DNA from: Flagellimonas ochracea
GTDB lineage: Bacteria; Bacteroidota; Bacteroidia; Flavobacteriales; Flavobacteriaceae
NCBI RefSeq assembly: GCF_009903685.1
Contig: NZ_JAAABI010000002.1
Location: forward strand, 248,001 to 312,000
Direction of reading: 5' to 3'
Length of the DNA: 64,000 bases
Shown piece after piece: positions 35,804 through 45,757 of the stretch. Position 1 is the first letter of the stretch. Every line of letters starts with the position of its first letter. The notes beneath the pieces were generated by a model. It made no database searches. It was not told the DNA's origin and worked only from the letters and a program-made list of their open reading frames with translations. The position numbers were made by a program, and so were the translations under genes.

Positions 35804-36421
35804 ATGAAAACAACACTGAAAAAGCGCGAAACCATGCACCTGTTATGTGCCAAAGGATTGGAACTTTTCCACAATAACGGTTTTTACAACACCAGTTTAG
35901 ATGATATCCTAAAAGAGTTGTCCCTTTCCAAAGGGGCTTTTTACCACCATTTTAAATCGAAAGAAGACTTTTTCGTAAATATCATACAGAATTTCGTGGT
36001 ACAAAAAGTGTATGCCCTCTTGGTAGAACCTTTGAGTACGCAGGAAAATCCATTGCACGTTATTGTTGATAGTTTGGAAAATGCCTTGGAACCCAGCAAA
36101 AGCAATGAAATGGCCTATGGTTTTATGCTCAATGATTTTTTGACCGAATTCAACAAGCGTAATACAGAAATCCACCGATATTTAAAAGACATTCTGAATG
36201 TTTGGGAGGTCAACCTCATCTCCTTACTAAAAAAAGGAAAGGTGGACGGTTACATAGCCCGTCATGTTAATTGTGAGGGTGTCGCCACCTTTATTATTGC
36301 TTCTTATTTAGGAATGCGTTCCTTGATGATGGATGGCACCGACGCTCAGCTCAAGTACCAATACATGCAACAGCTAAAGCAATATTTCAATATGCTGACC
36401 GAACGGGAATCGGTGATTTAG
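35804..36421 (+). CDS. TetR-family transcriptional regulator
   Basis: The 205-residue protein has the TetR_N helix-turn-helix (about residues 10-58): NNGFYNTSLDDILKELSLSK with GAFYHHFKSKEDFF, the recognition-helix region. The C-terminal ligand-binding helices have no specific motif. Its place directly after arsM, the palindromes at 32140, 35634 and 35765, and the same direction of transcription suggest it controls the arsenosugar operon and itself. ArsR-type Cys-rich sensors are usual for arsenic; this protein has few Cys, so its ligand may be something else. Its stop overlaps the convergent GT9 stop by 4 bp. Confidence 0.9.
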   Translation: MKTTLKKRETMHLLCAKGLELFHNNGFYNTSLDDILKELSLSKGAFYHHFKSKEDFFVNIIQNFVVQKVYALLVEPLSTQENPLHVIVDSLENALEPSKSNEMAYGFMLNDFLTEFNKRNTEIHRYLKDILNVWEVNLISLLKKGKVDGYIARHVNCEGVATFIIASYLGMRSLMMDGTDAQLKYQYMQQLKQYFNMLTERESVI

Positions 36422-37467
36422 GCTTCAAGCTGTTCAAAAAGCTTTTCAACCACTTCTTCTGGCCTGATGGTTTCCATTACTTTTTCATAGCCTTTGGGGA
36501 CTTTATTTCCATAGACCGAAGTGGGAATCAATGGATATTTTGACCTATCGGCCAGCAACGCATTTTCCAGCGGCTGCCCAAATGGATAGAATCCCGCATA
36601 AGGATGGGTTACCCCCCAAAGCGTGATTACCGGAATGCCATAATTGGCAGCCATATGCGCATTGCCACTATCCATGGATAGCATAAGGTCCAAATTGGAT
36701 ATCAGCTCCAACTCTTCGGACAAAGACAGCTTTCCAGCCACATTTATAGCATTTTCAAAGGTGTTGGAAATTGAATCCAGCCGTTCAATTTCTTTGGCTC
36801 CTCCCCCAAAAAGCAAAATTTTATACTTTTCGGTATCATTACAGGCTTTTATAACCTGTTTCATTAGGGCAAGCGGATACATTTTGCCTTCATGTGCTGC
36901 AAAAGGTGCTATCCCAATCCACTTTTTGGCATCTTTCCCTACCACTTGCAACACTTGTTCCGATAGTTGCTTTCTTTTTAAAAATTTTGCTTCTGATAAA
37001 TCGATGGGGAATCCCAATTGGGCAAACACATCGGCATACCGCTGATGGGTGCTTTTAAGTGGTTCCAACTTCTTGGCACCAGCCTTGGTAAGGGCGCGCT
37101 TTTCTCTGCGCCCTTTTGCAATTTGTGAAAAAGGAACTCGCTCCAAGGCAAAATAGCGTTTTAAAACATTACTGCGCAACACATTGTGGAGATCGGCCAC
37201 TGCATCGAAATGAAGCCCTTTCAGTGCTTTGTATAGGCGCCACAGCCCGACAAATCCTTTGTGAGCTTTATGGATGTCTGCTGTAAATACAGTAACTCGT
37301 TCCATTCCCAAAAAAATAGGAAGAAAACTCTTTTTTGTGAGAACGGTGAGGTGTATTTCGGGATACTTATCGGTAAGACAACGAATAATGGGAACGGTCA
37401 TGGCCACATCACCCAAGGCCGATAGCCTAATGACCAAAATATGGGTCCGTTTACCCTTTTTGTCCAC
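36418..37467 (-). CDS. Glycosyltransferase family 9 (heptosyltransferase-like)
   Basis: The 349-residue GT-B enzyme has ILVIRLSALGDVAMTVPI at the N-terminus, typical of LPS heptosyltransferases (RxSxxGDxxxxxP), and SMDSGNAHMAANYGIPVITLWG at the C-terminal nucleotide-binding site. It would add a heptose or related sugar to lipid A-core at the inner membrane. It overlaps the upstream DUF4254 gene by 17 bp. It converges with tetR. Confidence 0.9.
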   Translation of the reverse strand: MDKKGKRTHILVIRLSALGDVAMTVPIIRCLTDKYPEIHLTVLTKKSFLPIFLGMERVTVFTADIHKAHKGFVGLWRLYKALKGLHFDAVADLHNVLRSNVLKRYFALERVPFSQIAKGRREKRALTKAGAKKLEPLKSTHQRYADVFAQLGFPIDLSEAKFLKRKQLSEQVLQVVGKDAKKWIGIAPFAAHEGKMYPLALMKQVIKACNDTEKYKILLFGGGAKEIERLDSISNTFENAINVAGKLSLSEELELISNLDLMLSMDSGNAHMAANYGIPVITLWGVTHPYAGFYPFGQPLENALLADRSKYPLIPTSVYGNKVPKGYEKVMETIRPEEVVEKLFEQLEA

Positions 37468-38056
37468 GGAGCACCGGGTTTAGTTCGTCGTCATTGTACA
37501 TCTTCATTTGTTTGTACACTTTCATGTACTTGTTCCCTGCTTCAATATCGGCAAGCAGTTGGTCTATTGCCGTGGAAAGGTCCTTTTTTTGTTCCAAAAG
37601 CACCGCCAGCTTCTCTTTGCATTTCGCAATGTGCTCTGGCGAAGCATCCGTTCGGTCTGCTTCTTCTTGCATGTGATAAATCTTCAATGCCAAAATGGAA
37701 AGTCGGTCTATGGCCCATGCCGGACTTTCTGTGTTTATAGTAGCGTCGTCCTTTAGCTGCACATCGCTATACGTTTCCAGAAAGTAACTGTCAATATATT
37801 CTACCAAATCGGTACGATCTTGATTGCTGGCATCAATTTTTCGCTTTAGTTCCAAGGCGGCAACTGGGTCAATATTGAGGTCGCGGATTATATCTTCATA
37901 ATGCCATTGCACCGTATCAATCCAGTTTTTTCGATAAAGCAGGTGCTCCACCCTATCCTTCGGATACGGATTTGTAAAATCTTGGTCTACATCGTCCTTA
38001 ATGTGATACTGGTTGATGCTTTCTTCAAACACTTTAAAAGCAAAGGCACTAAACAT
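37451..38056 (-). CDS. DUF4254 family protein
   Basis: Using the start at 38056 (MFSAFAFKVFEESINQYH), the product has 201 residues. It matches DUF4254, with LLYRKNWIDTVQWHYEDIIR and NTESPAWAIDRLSILALKIYH as the recognisable blocks. It is mostly helical and cytoplasmic. DUF4254 is found with GT9 glycosyltransferases in Bacteroidota, as here, so a role in LPS core assembly is plausible but undocumented. The frame is open three codons further, to 38065. Confidence 0.85.
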   Translation of the reverse strand: MFSAFAFKVFEESINQYHIKDDVDQDFTNPYPKDRVEHLLYRKNWIDTVQWHYEDIIRDLNIDPVAALELKRKIDASNQDRTDLVEYIDSYFLETYSDVQLKDDATINTESPAWAIDRLSILALKIYHMQEEADRTDASPEHIAKCKEKLAVLLEQKKDLSTAIDQLLADIEAGNKYMKVYKQMKMYNDDELNPVLRGQKG

Positions 38057-38093
38057 GGTGAACAAATTTAAAGCAAAGATATTGCTTTATCGT

Positions 38094-39026
38094 TTAATGG
38101 TTCAGCTCAATGACCAAAAGCAAAAACGGCACGACTGCACACAGGGTCAATATCGCTTCACGTAACTTTTTTCGTTTCACACTTTCCAAAAAATTGGCCC
38201 AAAAAATGGCTGCCGGAAAAAACGTGACCAAAATTGAAGAAGCTTCATTCGTTTTTAGCAGGTCCAAGAGAGTGCCCAGTAGAAACGCCATAAAAATTAT
38301 CCGAAGGGAGACCAATTTTCCTCCTCCTTTTTTTCTTGTTCTGGTAAAAACAAAAACAATCAAGACCAACATCAATAGGAGATAAATGATAAGTTTGCTT
38401 CTAAATGAGTGGGCCAAGGGCTCTTTAAACAGCACGTCAAGTGAAAATTGGTAATGTTGCGCAAAAAAAGAAAGTGAACCGTTTAGTTTGAGCACTGCAA
38501 AGGTCAAAATAAACAGTGTGGCCAAGGCCAGCCAAGGGACCAACCAGTTCTTAAATGTTTTTCCATCGTATAGGTTGATGACCAAAAAAACCAATATCAG
38601 ATAAATAAGCGCCCAATCGTAGAAAAGACTGGCCAAGCCAATTAAAAAAGTGGCGTCGAACACTTTGTGCTTTACATTTCGCATGGATTTGATGGCCAAC
38701 AATCGCCATACGCCCACTAACAGAAACATGTTCGCAAATACGGCATTCTTATCCGAAAGTGTTTCTGAAAAAGCTACAAGAAGCAATACAAAAAAGAGCA
38801 TGGCAAAGGAGTTGAAGCTCGTTACTTTCTCCGCCCGTACAATTTCATTTATAACAAAAATGGAAAGCAACACAGCGGCAAATCCCAATATTTCAAGCGG
38901 AAAGAATGCTTGGGTCCAATCCCCCTGAATGGAAAGAAACAGACGAATGGCATAGACCAATACTAAAAAGCCGGATAGGACAAAATAATTTATGGGTTTG
39001 GTTTTTTCGAAAAAGCTTGAAAACAT
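38094..39026 (-). CDS. DUF6427 family membrane protein
   Basis: The 310-residue protein consists almost entirely of hydrophobic helices (about eight to nine), starting FFEKTKPINYFVLSGFLVLV. It fits the DUF6427 family of flavobacteria by N-terminus, length and position beside a DUF6341 protein and purD. Function is unknown; a lipid or glycan role is only guessed from the neighbours. It is divergent from the DUF6341 gene, 39 bp away. Confidence 0.75.
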   Translation of the reverse strand: MFSSFFEKTKPINYFVLSGFLVLVYAIRLFLSIQGDWTQAFFPLEILGFAAVLLSIFVINEIVRAEKVTSFNSFAMLFFVLLLVAFSETLSDKNAVFANMFLLVGVWRLLAIKSMRNVKHKVFDATFLIGLASLFYDWALIYLILVFLVINLYDGKTFKNWLVPWLALATLFILTFAVLKLNGSLSFFAQHYQFSLDVLFKEPLAHSFRSKLIIYLLLMLVLIVFVFTRTRKKGGGKLVSLRIIFMAFLLGTLLDLLKTNEASSILVTFFPAAIFWANFLESVKRKKLREAILTLCAVVPFLLLVIELNH

Positions 39027-39065
39027 CCTATCTTTTACTACTTTTGTAAAGTAAATATAGCCAAC

Positions 39066-39287
39066 ATGAGCAAGTTTTTTTACGGTATAGAAGACTTATT
39101 TGTAAACTACCTTTTTAGCCCTTTTGATTTTTTCCGGTTTTTAGAAAGTTGGTGGACTTCCAATACTATAAATTGGATATTCTTTGTTATTGGTTTCGTT
39201 GCCATGGTCTACTGGATGAACCAGTTGAAGATTTTCAACGATAGAGGAGAAGAAGACAAGAGCATTAGCTCCCATTCTTACCTATAG
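39066..39287 (+). CDS. DUF6341-like small membrane protein
   Basis: The 73-residue protein has one to two membrane segments (NTINWIFFVIGFVAMVYWMN) and an acidic, Ser-rich tail. Such proteins in this place between DUF6427 and purD were often mislabelled uracil phosphoribosyltransferase; no PRPP-binding motif is present. I assign DUF6341 from context and sequence character. The stop overlaps the convergent purD stop by 6 bp. Confidence 0.7.
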   Translation: MSKFFYGIEDLFVNYLFSPFDFFRFLESWWTSNTINWIFFVIGFVAMVYWMNQLKIFNDRGEEDKSISSHSYL

Positions 39288-40553
39288 ATCAAATCCAATA
39301 TCTTTTCTGTAGTACATTCCTTCAAAATGTAGTTTTTGTATGTTTTGATAGGATGTTTCCAGCGCTTTCTTAAAATCTTTGCCAAAAGAGGTAACTGCCA
39401 TAACACGCCCTCCGTTAGTTACCACCTTTCCGTCGGATGGTTTGGTTCCGGCATGAAACACCAATGATTCGGTTATGTTTTCCACTCCGGTGATTTCTTT
39501 TCCTTTTTCATAGCTTCCAGGATAACCTCCGGATACTGCCATTACAGTTGTAGCCGTTCTTTCGTCAATTTCAAGATTCACTTCGTTCAACCTTCCTTCG
39601 GACATGGCTATAAGAATTTTCACTAAATCGCTCTTTACCCTTGGAATCACGACCTCTGTTTCAGGGTCTCCCATTCTAACATTGTACTCAATTACTTTAG
39701 GCTCACCGTTCACTTTTATCAATCCGATGAATATAAATCCCACATAGGGCAGCTTGTCTTTTTTAAGGCCCTCAATGGTCGGTTTGACAATCTGTTGCTC
39801 AATCTTCTCCATGAAATCAGAATCAGCAAAGGGCACAGGGGAAATGGCCCCCATTCCGCCGGTATTGAGCCCGGTATCTCCCTCACCTATTCTTTTGTAG
39901 TCTTTAGCCGTGGGGAGCATTTTGTAGTTATTACCATCAGTCAAAACAAAGCAGCTTAGCTCGATGCCATCCAAAAACTCCTCAATGACCACTGTGGCAC
40001 TTGCATTTCCAAATTTGGAGTCCACCAGCATGGCTTTCAGTTCCCTTTTGGCCTCTTCCAAATCATCCAAAATCAATACCCCTTTGCCAGCGGCCAACCC
40101 ATCTGCTTTGAGTACATAAGGAGCGTCCAATGTTTGTAAAAAAGCGTACCCATCTTCCAAAGTTTCAGCAGTGAAGCTTTCATAGGCAGCAGTTGGAATG
40201 TCATGCCTTTTCATGAATTCCTTGGCAAATTCTTTGCTTCCCTCCAACGCCGCCGCAGCCTTTTGGGGGCCAATTACTGGAATCTCCTTAAGCGCTGGGT
40301 CACTAAGAAAAAAGTCATGTATGCCATTGACCAAAGGGTCCTCCGGGCCTACAACCACCAAATTTATCCGCTCTTTCAGCACCAATTCCCTGATAGCTTT
40401 AAAATCATTCACCCCAACCTCAACATTCGTGGCAATACTCGCAGTGCCTGCATTCCCTGGAGCAACAAATAAGTGTGCAGTTTTTGGGCTTTCAGAAATT
40501 TTAAGGGCAATGGCATGTTCCCTTCCGCCTGACCCCAAGACCAAGATGTTCAT
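39282..40553 (-). CDS. purD: Phosphoribosylamine-glycine ligase
   Basis: The 423-residue enzyme makes GAR from phosphoribosylamine, glycine and ATP in purine synthesis. NILVLGSGGREHAIALK is the N-terminal nucleotide site. PYVLKADGLAAGKGVLIL (around residue 130) is the ATP-grasp P-loop, and VIEYNVRMGDPETEVV the metal site. The length is standard. It is transcribed leftward and separate from other purine genes. 58 bp separate it from the UXS gene. Confidence 0.98.
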   Translation of the reverse strand: MNILVLGSGGREHAIALKISESPKTAHLFVAPGNAGTASIATNVEVGVNDFKAIRELVLKERINLVVVGPEDPLVNGIHDFFLSDPALKEIPVIGPQKAAAALEGSKEFAKEFMKRHDIPTAAYESFTAETLEDGYAFLQTLDAPYVLKADGLAAGKGVLILDDLEEAKRELKAMLVDSKFGNASATVVIEEFLDGIELSCFVLTDGNNYKMLPTAKDYKRIGEGDTGLNTGGMGAISPVPFADSDFMEKIEQQIVKPTIEGLKKDKLPYVGFIFIGLIKVNGEPKVIEYNVRMGDPETEVVIPRVKSDLVKILIAMSEGRLNEVNLEIDERTATTVMAVSGGYPGSYEKGKEITGVENITESLVFHAGTKPSDGKVVTNGGRVMAVTSFGKDFKKALETSYQNIQKLHFEGMYYRKDIGFDL

Positions 40554-40611
40554 ACAAGAAGTTTTGGTAAAAATAAATTCATTTCAGATAGCAGATAGCA
40601 GATATCCGTAT

Positions 40612-41598
40612 TTATTTGCCATTTAAATGTGAAAAATCGCGATGTTCCTTTTGGCGCAATTCTTCAGGAGATAACGATTTGAAGTATTCATATACTTTTT
40701 TAAGGCCCTCAGAACGATGTACTCTAGGTTCCCAATCCAAGATTTCCTTCGCCCTTGCAATATCGGGCTGACGCTGTGATGGATCATCTTGAGGTAAGGG
40801 TTTGAACACAATTTTTTGATTGGTTCCCGTTAGCTTGATGATTTCTTCTGCAAATTCTAGTATCGTAGTCTCGTCTGGGTTTCCAATGTTGATGGGTTCC
40901 ACATAGTCGCTCATCAACAAGCGGTAAATACCTTCAATTTGATCATCGATATAGGTGAAGGAGCGTGTTTGGGAGCCGTCACCAAAAACCGTCAAGTCTT
41001 CTCCCCGAAGCGCTTGTCCCATAAAAGCGGGCACTACACGGCCATCGTTCAATCGCATTCTGGAGCCGTAGGTGTTAAAAATGCGAACAATACGAGTGTC
41101 CAGACCGTGATGTCTGTGGTAGGCCATGGTGATGGACTCCATGAAACGTTTGGCCTCATCGTAGACTCCTCTCGGACCGATGGGGCTCACATTGCCGAAA
41201 TAATCCTCGCTTTGCGGATGCACTAGAGGATCTCCATAGACTTCGGAAGTAGAGGCCACCAAAATTTTTGCTTTATGATCTTTGGCAAGACCCAATAAAT
41301 TCAATGTCCCAATAGACCCGACTTTAAGGGTCTCGATGGGAATCTTTAAATAATCGATAGGACTCGCTGGGGATGCAAAATGCAGGATATGATCCATCTT
41401 GCCAGGCACATGAACGAACTTGGTGACATCATGGTGGTAGAATTCAAAGCGTTCCAAATGGAACAGATGTTCAATATTCTTTAGGTCTCCCGTTATCAGA
41501 TTGTCCATGGCAATCACATGGTGCCCTTCCGCAATGAACCTATCGCAAAGATGTGAACCAAGAAAGCCGGCCGCGCCCGTGATGAGGGTTTTTTTCAA
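40612..41598 (-). CDS. UDP-glucuronate decarboxylase (UDP-xylose synthase) type SDR
   Basis: The 328-residue extended SDR has NAD-binding [14 protein letters not shown], the Ser-Thr region [10 protein letters not shown], and the YxxxK catalytic pair in [19 protein letters not shown]-like [18 protein letters not shown] is the substrate-binding segment of UXS enzymes. It should convert UDP-glucuronate to UDP-xylose (or the 4-keto intermediate). It closes the leftward surface glycan locus and overlaps the WecA-like gene by 4 bp (ATGA). Confidence 0.92.
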   Translation of the reverse strand: MKKTLITGAAGFLGSHLCDRFIAEGHHVIAMDNLITGDLKNIEHLFHLERFEFYHHDVTKFVHVPGKMDHILHFASPASPIDYLKIPIETLKVGSIGTLNLLGLAKDHKAKILVASTSEVYGDPLVHPQSEDYFGNVSPIGPRGVYDEAKRFMESITMAYHRHHGLDTRIVRIFNTYGSRMRLNDGRVVPAFMGQALRGEDLTVFGDGSQTRSFTYIDDQIEGIYRLLMSDYVEPINIGNPDETTILEFAEEIIKLTGTNQKIVFKPLPQDDPSQRQPDIARAKEILDWEPRVHRSEGLKKVYEYFKSLSPEELRQKEHRDFSHLNGK

Positions 41599-42746
41599 TG
41601 CTTCTTTTTTTTCTTTTTTGACGTTGAATCCGATTTTCCTTTTAACGCATCAATCTTACGCCTCAATAGTATTTTTTGTTTCAACGTAGTGAAGTTGTAG
41701 TTGTACCTAAAGAATATGTAGCCCAGAAAAATCACTACGCTGACTAACATGATTACCATTCCTAAATTCTTGGCTTTGCTTCCAAGGATAATAAAAAGCA
41801 CAACAAAGATGAGGTTAAAACAACCTATGATGAAGCTTGCTTGTTTATGGGACAGCCCCCAAAAATCTATGAGTACATGATGTACGTGATTTCGATCTGG
41901 AGAAAAGGGTCCTTTTTTATTGGCAATCCTGATTGTAAACACTCGGGCAGTATCAAAAAGCGGCACGATTAAAATGCTAATTGCGATTAGGGGAGCATTC
42001 TCTAACAAAAATGGGAGTCCTTCGTAAGATTCTGGTTTTAATGCCAAAAATTTTAAAGTTAAGATGCTAATTATAAATCCGACAATAAGAGAACCTGTAT
42101 CTCCCATAAAGATTTTCTTATCTGAAGAAATATTGAATCCAAAGAAGGCCATTAGGCAAGCATTCATGATGATGGCTATAAGTGCGAAAAAGTATTCGTC
42201 GGATAAATAAAAGATGGTAGTATAAATAATCATAATTACAATACCGACTATGGATGCCAAGCCATCAATACCGTCAATCAGGTTATAAGAGTTAATGATA
42301 GTGAGCATAAGAAAACCAGCTATTGCCAAGTAAAGGAAATAAGGAATCTCATAAATGTTCAAAAAACCGTTTAAGGATTCTATAGTAAAACTTTCATTGG
42401 CCAAAACAAAACTTATGGCCAATATTTGGGTTACCAGTTTAGCTCCTGGAGATAAGATTACCAAATCATCTTTCATACCCACAAAAAAAAGAATCACAAG
42501 GCCTGGTATTATATAGATGGCTTCGTCAAATACATCTCTGCCCTTTATAAAAAAAAATGCCAGCAGAATCGTATAGAAAAATGCAACGCCGCCCATTGTA
42601 GGTGTTCTTGAGAGATGAGAACTCCTAGAGTTGGGGTCGTCCATAAGCCTCTTTTTTTCAACTACCCATATAATTTTGGGAATAGTTAAATAGGTCAGCA
42701 AAAATGACCCTATGAAAACTAATATGGCGGTCTCTAAAAAGTACAA
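41595..42746 (-). CDS. WecA/MraY-type polyprenyl-phosphate sugar-1-phosphate transferase
   Basis: The 383-residue protein has about 10-11 membrane helices and the family motifs: [20 protein letters not shown], then [14 protein letters not shown] (the catalytic DG region), FMGDTGSL, and [11 protein letters not shown] (the HIHH-type motif). It would begin glycan synthesis on undecaprenyl phosphate, most likely with HexNAc-1-P. The C-terminus is Lys-rich (about 20 residues). It is followed by the UXS gene with a 4-bp overlap and preceded by a TagA-like glycosyltransferase, the expected second enzyme. Confidence 0.93.
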   Translation of the reverse strand: MYFLETAILVFIGSFLLTYLTIPKIIWVVEKKRLMDDPNSRSSHLSRTPTMGGVAFFYTILLAFFFIKGRDVFDEAIYIIPGLVILFFVGMKDDLVILSPGAKLVTQILAISFVLANESFTIESLNGFLNIYEIPYFLYLAIAGFLMLTIINSYNLIDGIDGLASIVGIVIMIIYTTIFYLSDEYFFALIAIIMNACLMAFFGFNISSDKKIFMGDTGSLIVGFIISILTLKFLALKPESYEGLPFLLENAPLIAISILIVPLFDTARVFTIRIANKKGPFSPDRNHVHHVLIDFWGLSHKQASFIIGCFNLIFVVLFIILGSKAKNLGMVIMLVSVVIFLGYIFFRYNYNFTTLKQKILLRRKIDALKGKSDSTSKKKKKKH

Positions 42747-42759
42747 TGGTTAAATGTTC

Positions 42760-43461
42760 CTATATTTTACCAAATATAATCTTAATCAGGAACTTGAGTA
42801 AAGATGTTTGCCTAGAAATCCTTGTGGGTTCCTTTACAAGTCGATAGAACCATTCCAATCCTAGTTTCTGATACAATTTGGGAGCTCTTTTCTTTAGTCC
42901 CACATAAACATCAAAACTTCCCCCCAGACCCATGTAAAGTGCTGGGTGTTCCTCCATAAGTTCAGACATCAACAACTCCTGCCTGGGGCTTCCCATTGCA
43001 ACAAAGACAATATCCGGTCTACTTGCAATCAGATTGCCGATTAACTTTGTCTCATCGCCCTCTTCAAAGAAACCATTTCTATATCCATTGATTTTAATGT
43101 TAGGGAATTCCAATTTCAATTTTGTTATTGTCTGTTCAATTACTGGTGTAGTGGAGCCGATAAAGTAGAATGATTTTGATTCAACATATCTGGTTATTAT
43201 ATCCAACCAAAATTCTGCCCCAGGAATTTTTACGGCTTTCAGCCCTTTTCTTCTTAAAGCCAGAACAGCACCAATACCATCCGGATATCCGATGTTGGAA
43301 TTTATTAAATCGTCAAGTTTTGATTCATTTTTGTTAAGTTTTTCGGCATTCAATGCGATTAGCATGCCCCCATCCAATTTATCCAAGAACTCCAAGAATT
43401 GTAGTCTGGAGGTAAAGGCATATATTGTTTTTCCGTTGATGCTTTTCTTTGCAACATCCAT
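42760..43461 (-). CDS. WecG/TagA/CpsF-family glycosyltransferase
   Basis: The 233-residue protein has NIGYPDGIGAVLALRRKG (about 55-72), FYFIGSTTPVIEQ, and FVAMGSPRQELLM with YMGLGGSFDVYVGLKKRAP. These are the signatures of family GT26 (WecG/TagA). It would add the second sugar, often ManNAc or ManNAcA, to the undecaprenyl-linked sugar made by the WecA-like protein encoded next to it. No membrane helix; it is a peripheral enzyme. Confidence 0.93.
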   Translation of the reverse strand: MDVAKKSINGKTIYAFTSRLQFLEFLDKLDGGMLIALNAEKLNKNESKLDDLINSNIGYPDGIGAVLALRRKGLKAVKIPGAEFWLDIITRYVESKSFYFIGSTTPVIEQTITKLKLEFPNIKINGYRNGFFEEGDETKLIGNLIASRPDIVFVAMGSPRQELLMSELMEEHPALYMGLGGSFDVYVGLKKRAPKLYQKLGLEWFYRLVKEPTRISRQTSLLKFLIKIIFGKI

Positions 43462-43476
43462 GTACTCTCAGTATTT

Positions 43477-45279
43477 TTATCCTTCCCCAATATTTTTCTG
43501 TGGCACAAAAGAAATGACCCCATACCAGAAGGTGAACAAAATTAGTCCTGCCTGTTTGATAAAAAAGGATTCAACCATAAAAAGTGCTGCAAAAATGATC
43601 ATATAGTGCCGGAAAAAATCATTTTTGCTCTTTAGGGCTGTGTAGAAAACCATGACCAATCCAGCTAAGGCAAATATTCCATGGGAGAGCAGTAATTCCA
43701 AAAATTGATTATGTGCGTTATAGCTTCTAAACTTTACTGTGGAAGATTCTGCGATGTTCTTCTGTAAAAAATCGACCACACCATCGGGCCCCATCCCAAA
43801 CCAAATACTTTCCACAGGTATCTTGATGGCTGAATTCCAAAGATAAAATCGTGCTCCCAAAACATCATTCCAAAATGACGTTACCCCCTCATTTTGAAAG
43901 CATATGGTTTTAAAAGCAATAAAAAATGTAAACAACACTATTACTCCCACCAACGGATATACCAAGGTTTTTCGCAAATTCGAGTATACCAATAAATTGA
44001 CCAAAAATAGGGCTGCCAACACGATTAGTGACATATTGGCCTTAAACATGAAAAGCAAAAAGAAAGCAATAAAAAAAAGTGCGGTATTAAGAGGACCTCC
44101 AAAAAATGGTCTTCTTAATCGCCTTAACAACGGGATAATGAAAAAAATTGCCAAATAGCTAGTATGCCAAAAATTAACCATTTTCTTTTCAAGGAATTTA
44201 ATTGTATCCATCCCATCATTGTCCAAAGTATAGTTACTCAACACAAAAATCATGAACAGCAACATAAATACAATGATGCTCAATTCCAGAATGTTCAAAA
44301 GCTTTTCTTTTTGAATTTTGGCCGTTCTGTTAAAAACCACAGGGATCAACAAAAAATAACTGTAGTCAATTACCTTTTCCAAGGCCTGGTAGGCTTCAGC
44401 ATTGATTAATGTTGTAATTATCAATATTCCATAAAAAAGAAAAAAAGCCGTTCCACTAGGGCCAAAGATTTGTTTATACCGTAATTTGTTTCCCGACCTT
44501 GCCAAAATGCCGATTGTTAGGATTGCGGACAAGGCAAGCATAGTATGGGAAACAATTATCCAAAAGGGCATTAGGAAAATCCATAGTACCAGAATCACAT
44601 TCCTCGAATCCAGTAGAAAATTCCCTGCAAGGTCGGGAACAAACCGGCCAATTAAGGTTCTATTACGTAAATTTAGAAAACCAAAAAAGAGGAGTAAAAT
44701 AGCATTGGCAAGCAGTGACATTGAATTTCGATTTTTCCTTCTTCTCGATTTATTAATCTTTTCAATGTCTCCCAACATTGCCCACTTTGGCTTATTGTCC
44801 ATGGATCCAAGTACAAATCCCTGAACATCTTTACTGATATATGACCCAACACTGCCATATTCGATAATCTTTTTACTTCTTTTTGAAACATTCAAAGTGG
44901 AATATTGAACTTCCTTGATCAGCATTTTAGAATCGGCTCCAAGACTATAATAAAGCCCCACATACCCAAGTTTTTGTGTTGTTGGAATTGAAAACTTAAA
45001 AAACTGATTGTCCCCTGGCTCAAAACTTTTCTTTGGCGCAAAAATCAATTTTTCGGATTCCTCCTCTTTGGCTACTGCCCAAATTGTCAATGGGTTTTCG
45101 GTTTGAAACTTGATGGAAAAGTCAACTTCCTCGTAATTGGTTTCAAAAAAAAATAGATAATACAGAAGATTTAAAAGTAGAAGTAAGCCACCAACGGCGA
45201 CAACTCTGGACAAAATATCTTTTTTTATAATCTTACTACCCAATATTCCGCTTCTTAATAGTTTTGGCTGGAACTCCAC
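43477..45279 (-). CDS. O-antigen ligase/polymerase-family membrane protein with N-terminal domain
   Basis: The 600-residue protein has one N-terminal membrane helix, then a periplasmic region of about 150 residues, and after residue 190 about 10 helices of the WaaL/Wzy (Wzy_C) type. [21 protein letters not shown] is the Wzy_C-type motif with a conserved His. It could ligate the finished glycan to its acceptor or polymerise units. The ATG start overlaps the acetyltransferase gene by 44 bp. A TTG at 45243 would reduce that to 8 bp and still leave the first helix intact. Confidence 0.8.
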   Translation of the reverse strand: MEFQPKLLRSGILGSKIIKKDILSRVVAVGGLLLLLNLLYYLFFFETNYEEVDFSIKFQTENPLTIWAVAKEEESEKLIFAPKKSFEPGDNQFFKFSIPTTQKLGYVGLYYSLGADSKMLIKEVQYSTLNVSKRSKKIIEYGSVGSYISKDVQGFVLGSMDNKPKWAMLGDIEKINKSRRRKNRNSMSLLANAILLLFFGFLNLRNRTLIGRFVPDLAGNFLLDSRNVILVLWIFLMPFWIIVSHTMLALSAILTIGILARSGNKLRYKQIFGPSGTAFFLFYGILIITTLINAEAYQALEKVIDYSYFLLIPVVFNRTAKIQKEKLLNILELSIIVFMLLFMIFVLSNYTLDNDGMDTIKFLEKKMVNFWHTSYLAIFFIIPLLRRLRRPFFGGPLNTALFFIAFFLLFMFKANMSLIVLAALFLVNLLVYSNLRKTLVYPLVGVIVLFTFFIAFKTICFQNEGVTSFWNDVLGARFYLWNSAIKIPVESIWFGMGPDGVVDFLQKNIAESSTVKFRSYNAHNQFLELLLSHGIFALAGLVMVFYTALKSKNDFFRHYMIIFAALFMVESFFIKQAGLILFTFWYGVISFVPQKNIGEG

Positions 45280-45757
45280 CTACAATAGTGTAAGGCTCTA
45301 CATTCTCAGTGACCACCGCATTTGCGCCTACAATAGCACCTTTACCAATGGTCAGCCCCGGTAGGATAACTGCGTTTATGCCAATCCAAACATCGTCTTC
45401 AACGATAACTGGACTGGGCTCTGTATCTCCTTGAAGCAACATGGGCTTTTCTATGGATGAAAATACATGAGTCCTCGTATAAATGGCGGCTTTGGGAGCT
45501 ATCATCACATAATCGCCAATAGAAATTTCACCTTGTAAAAAAACGTTCTCATTGATTCGGGTGTGCTGGCCAATACGAAGTTTATCCGCATTTGAAATGT
45601 AAATTCCATTTTCGAACTTGGCGCTCCCTATTTTTGGCATTATCCCCAAGACCTTGGAGATATACCAAAGCCTAATCTTATTGCTAATAAGTGAGAATCT
45701 AGAATGCGGGAGATTCTGTATGATCAAATAATAGATTGCCATCTTAATTTTTCGCAT
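45236..45757 (-). CDS. Hexapeptide-repeat (left-handed beta-helix) acetyltransferase
   Basis: The 173-residue protein has the left-handed beta-helix repeats of sugar O-acetyltransferases ([20 protein letters not shown] and [20 protein letters not shown]), with the His in YTRTHVFSS as possible catalytic base. It resembles WbbJ/MaaL proteins that add acetyl groups to surface glycan sugars. The C-terminal [12 protein letters not shown] is typical of this family. It overlaps the polymerase-like gene by 14 bp. Confidence 0.9.
   Translation of the reverse strand: MRKIKMAIYYLIIQNLPHSRFSLISNKIRLWYISKVLGIMPKIGSAKFENGIYISNADKLRIGQHTRINENVFLQGEISIGDYVMIAPKAAIYTRTHVFSSIEKPMLLQGDTEPSPVIVEDDVWIGINAVILPGLTIGKGAIVGANAVVTENVEPYTIVGGVPAKTIKKRNIG

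Noticed and set aside
40585..40604. Short tandem repeat CAGATAG between purD and the UXS gene
   Set aside because: Only about 2.8 copies of 7 bp; too short for a CRISPR or functional array.
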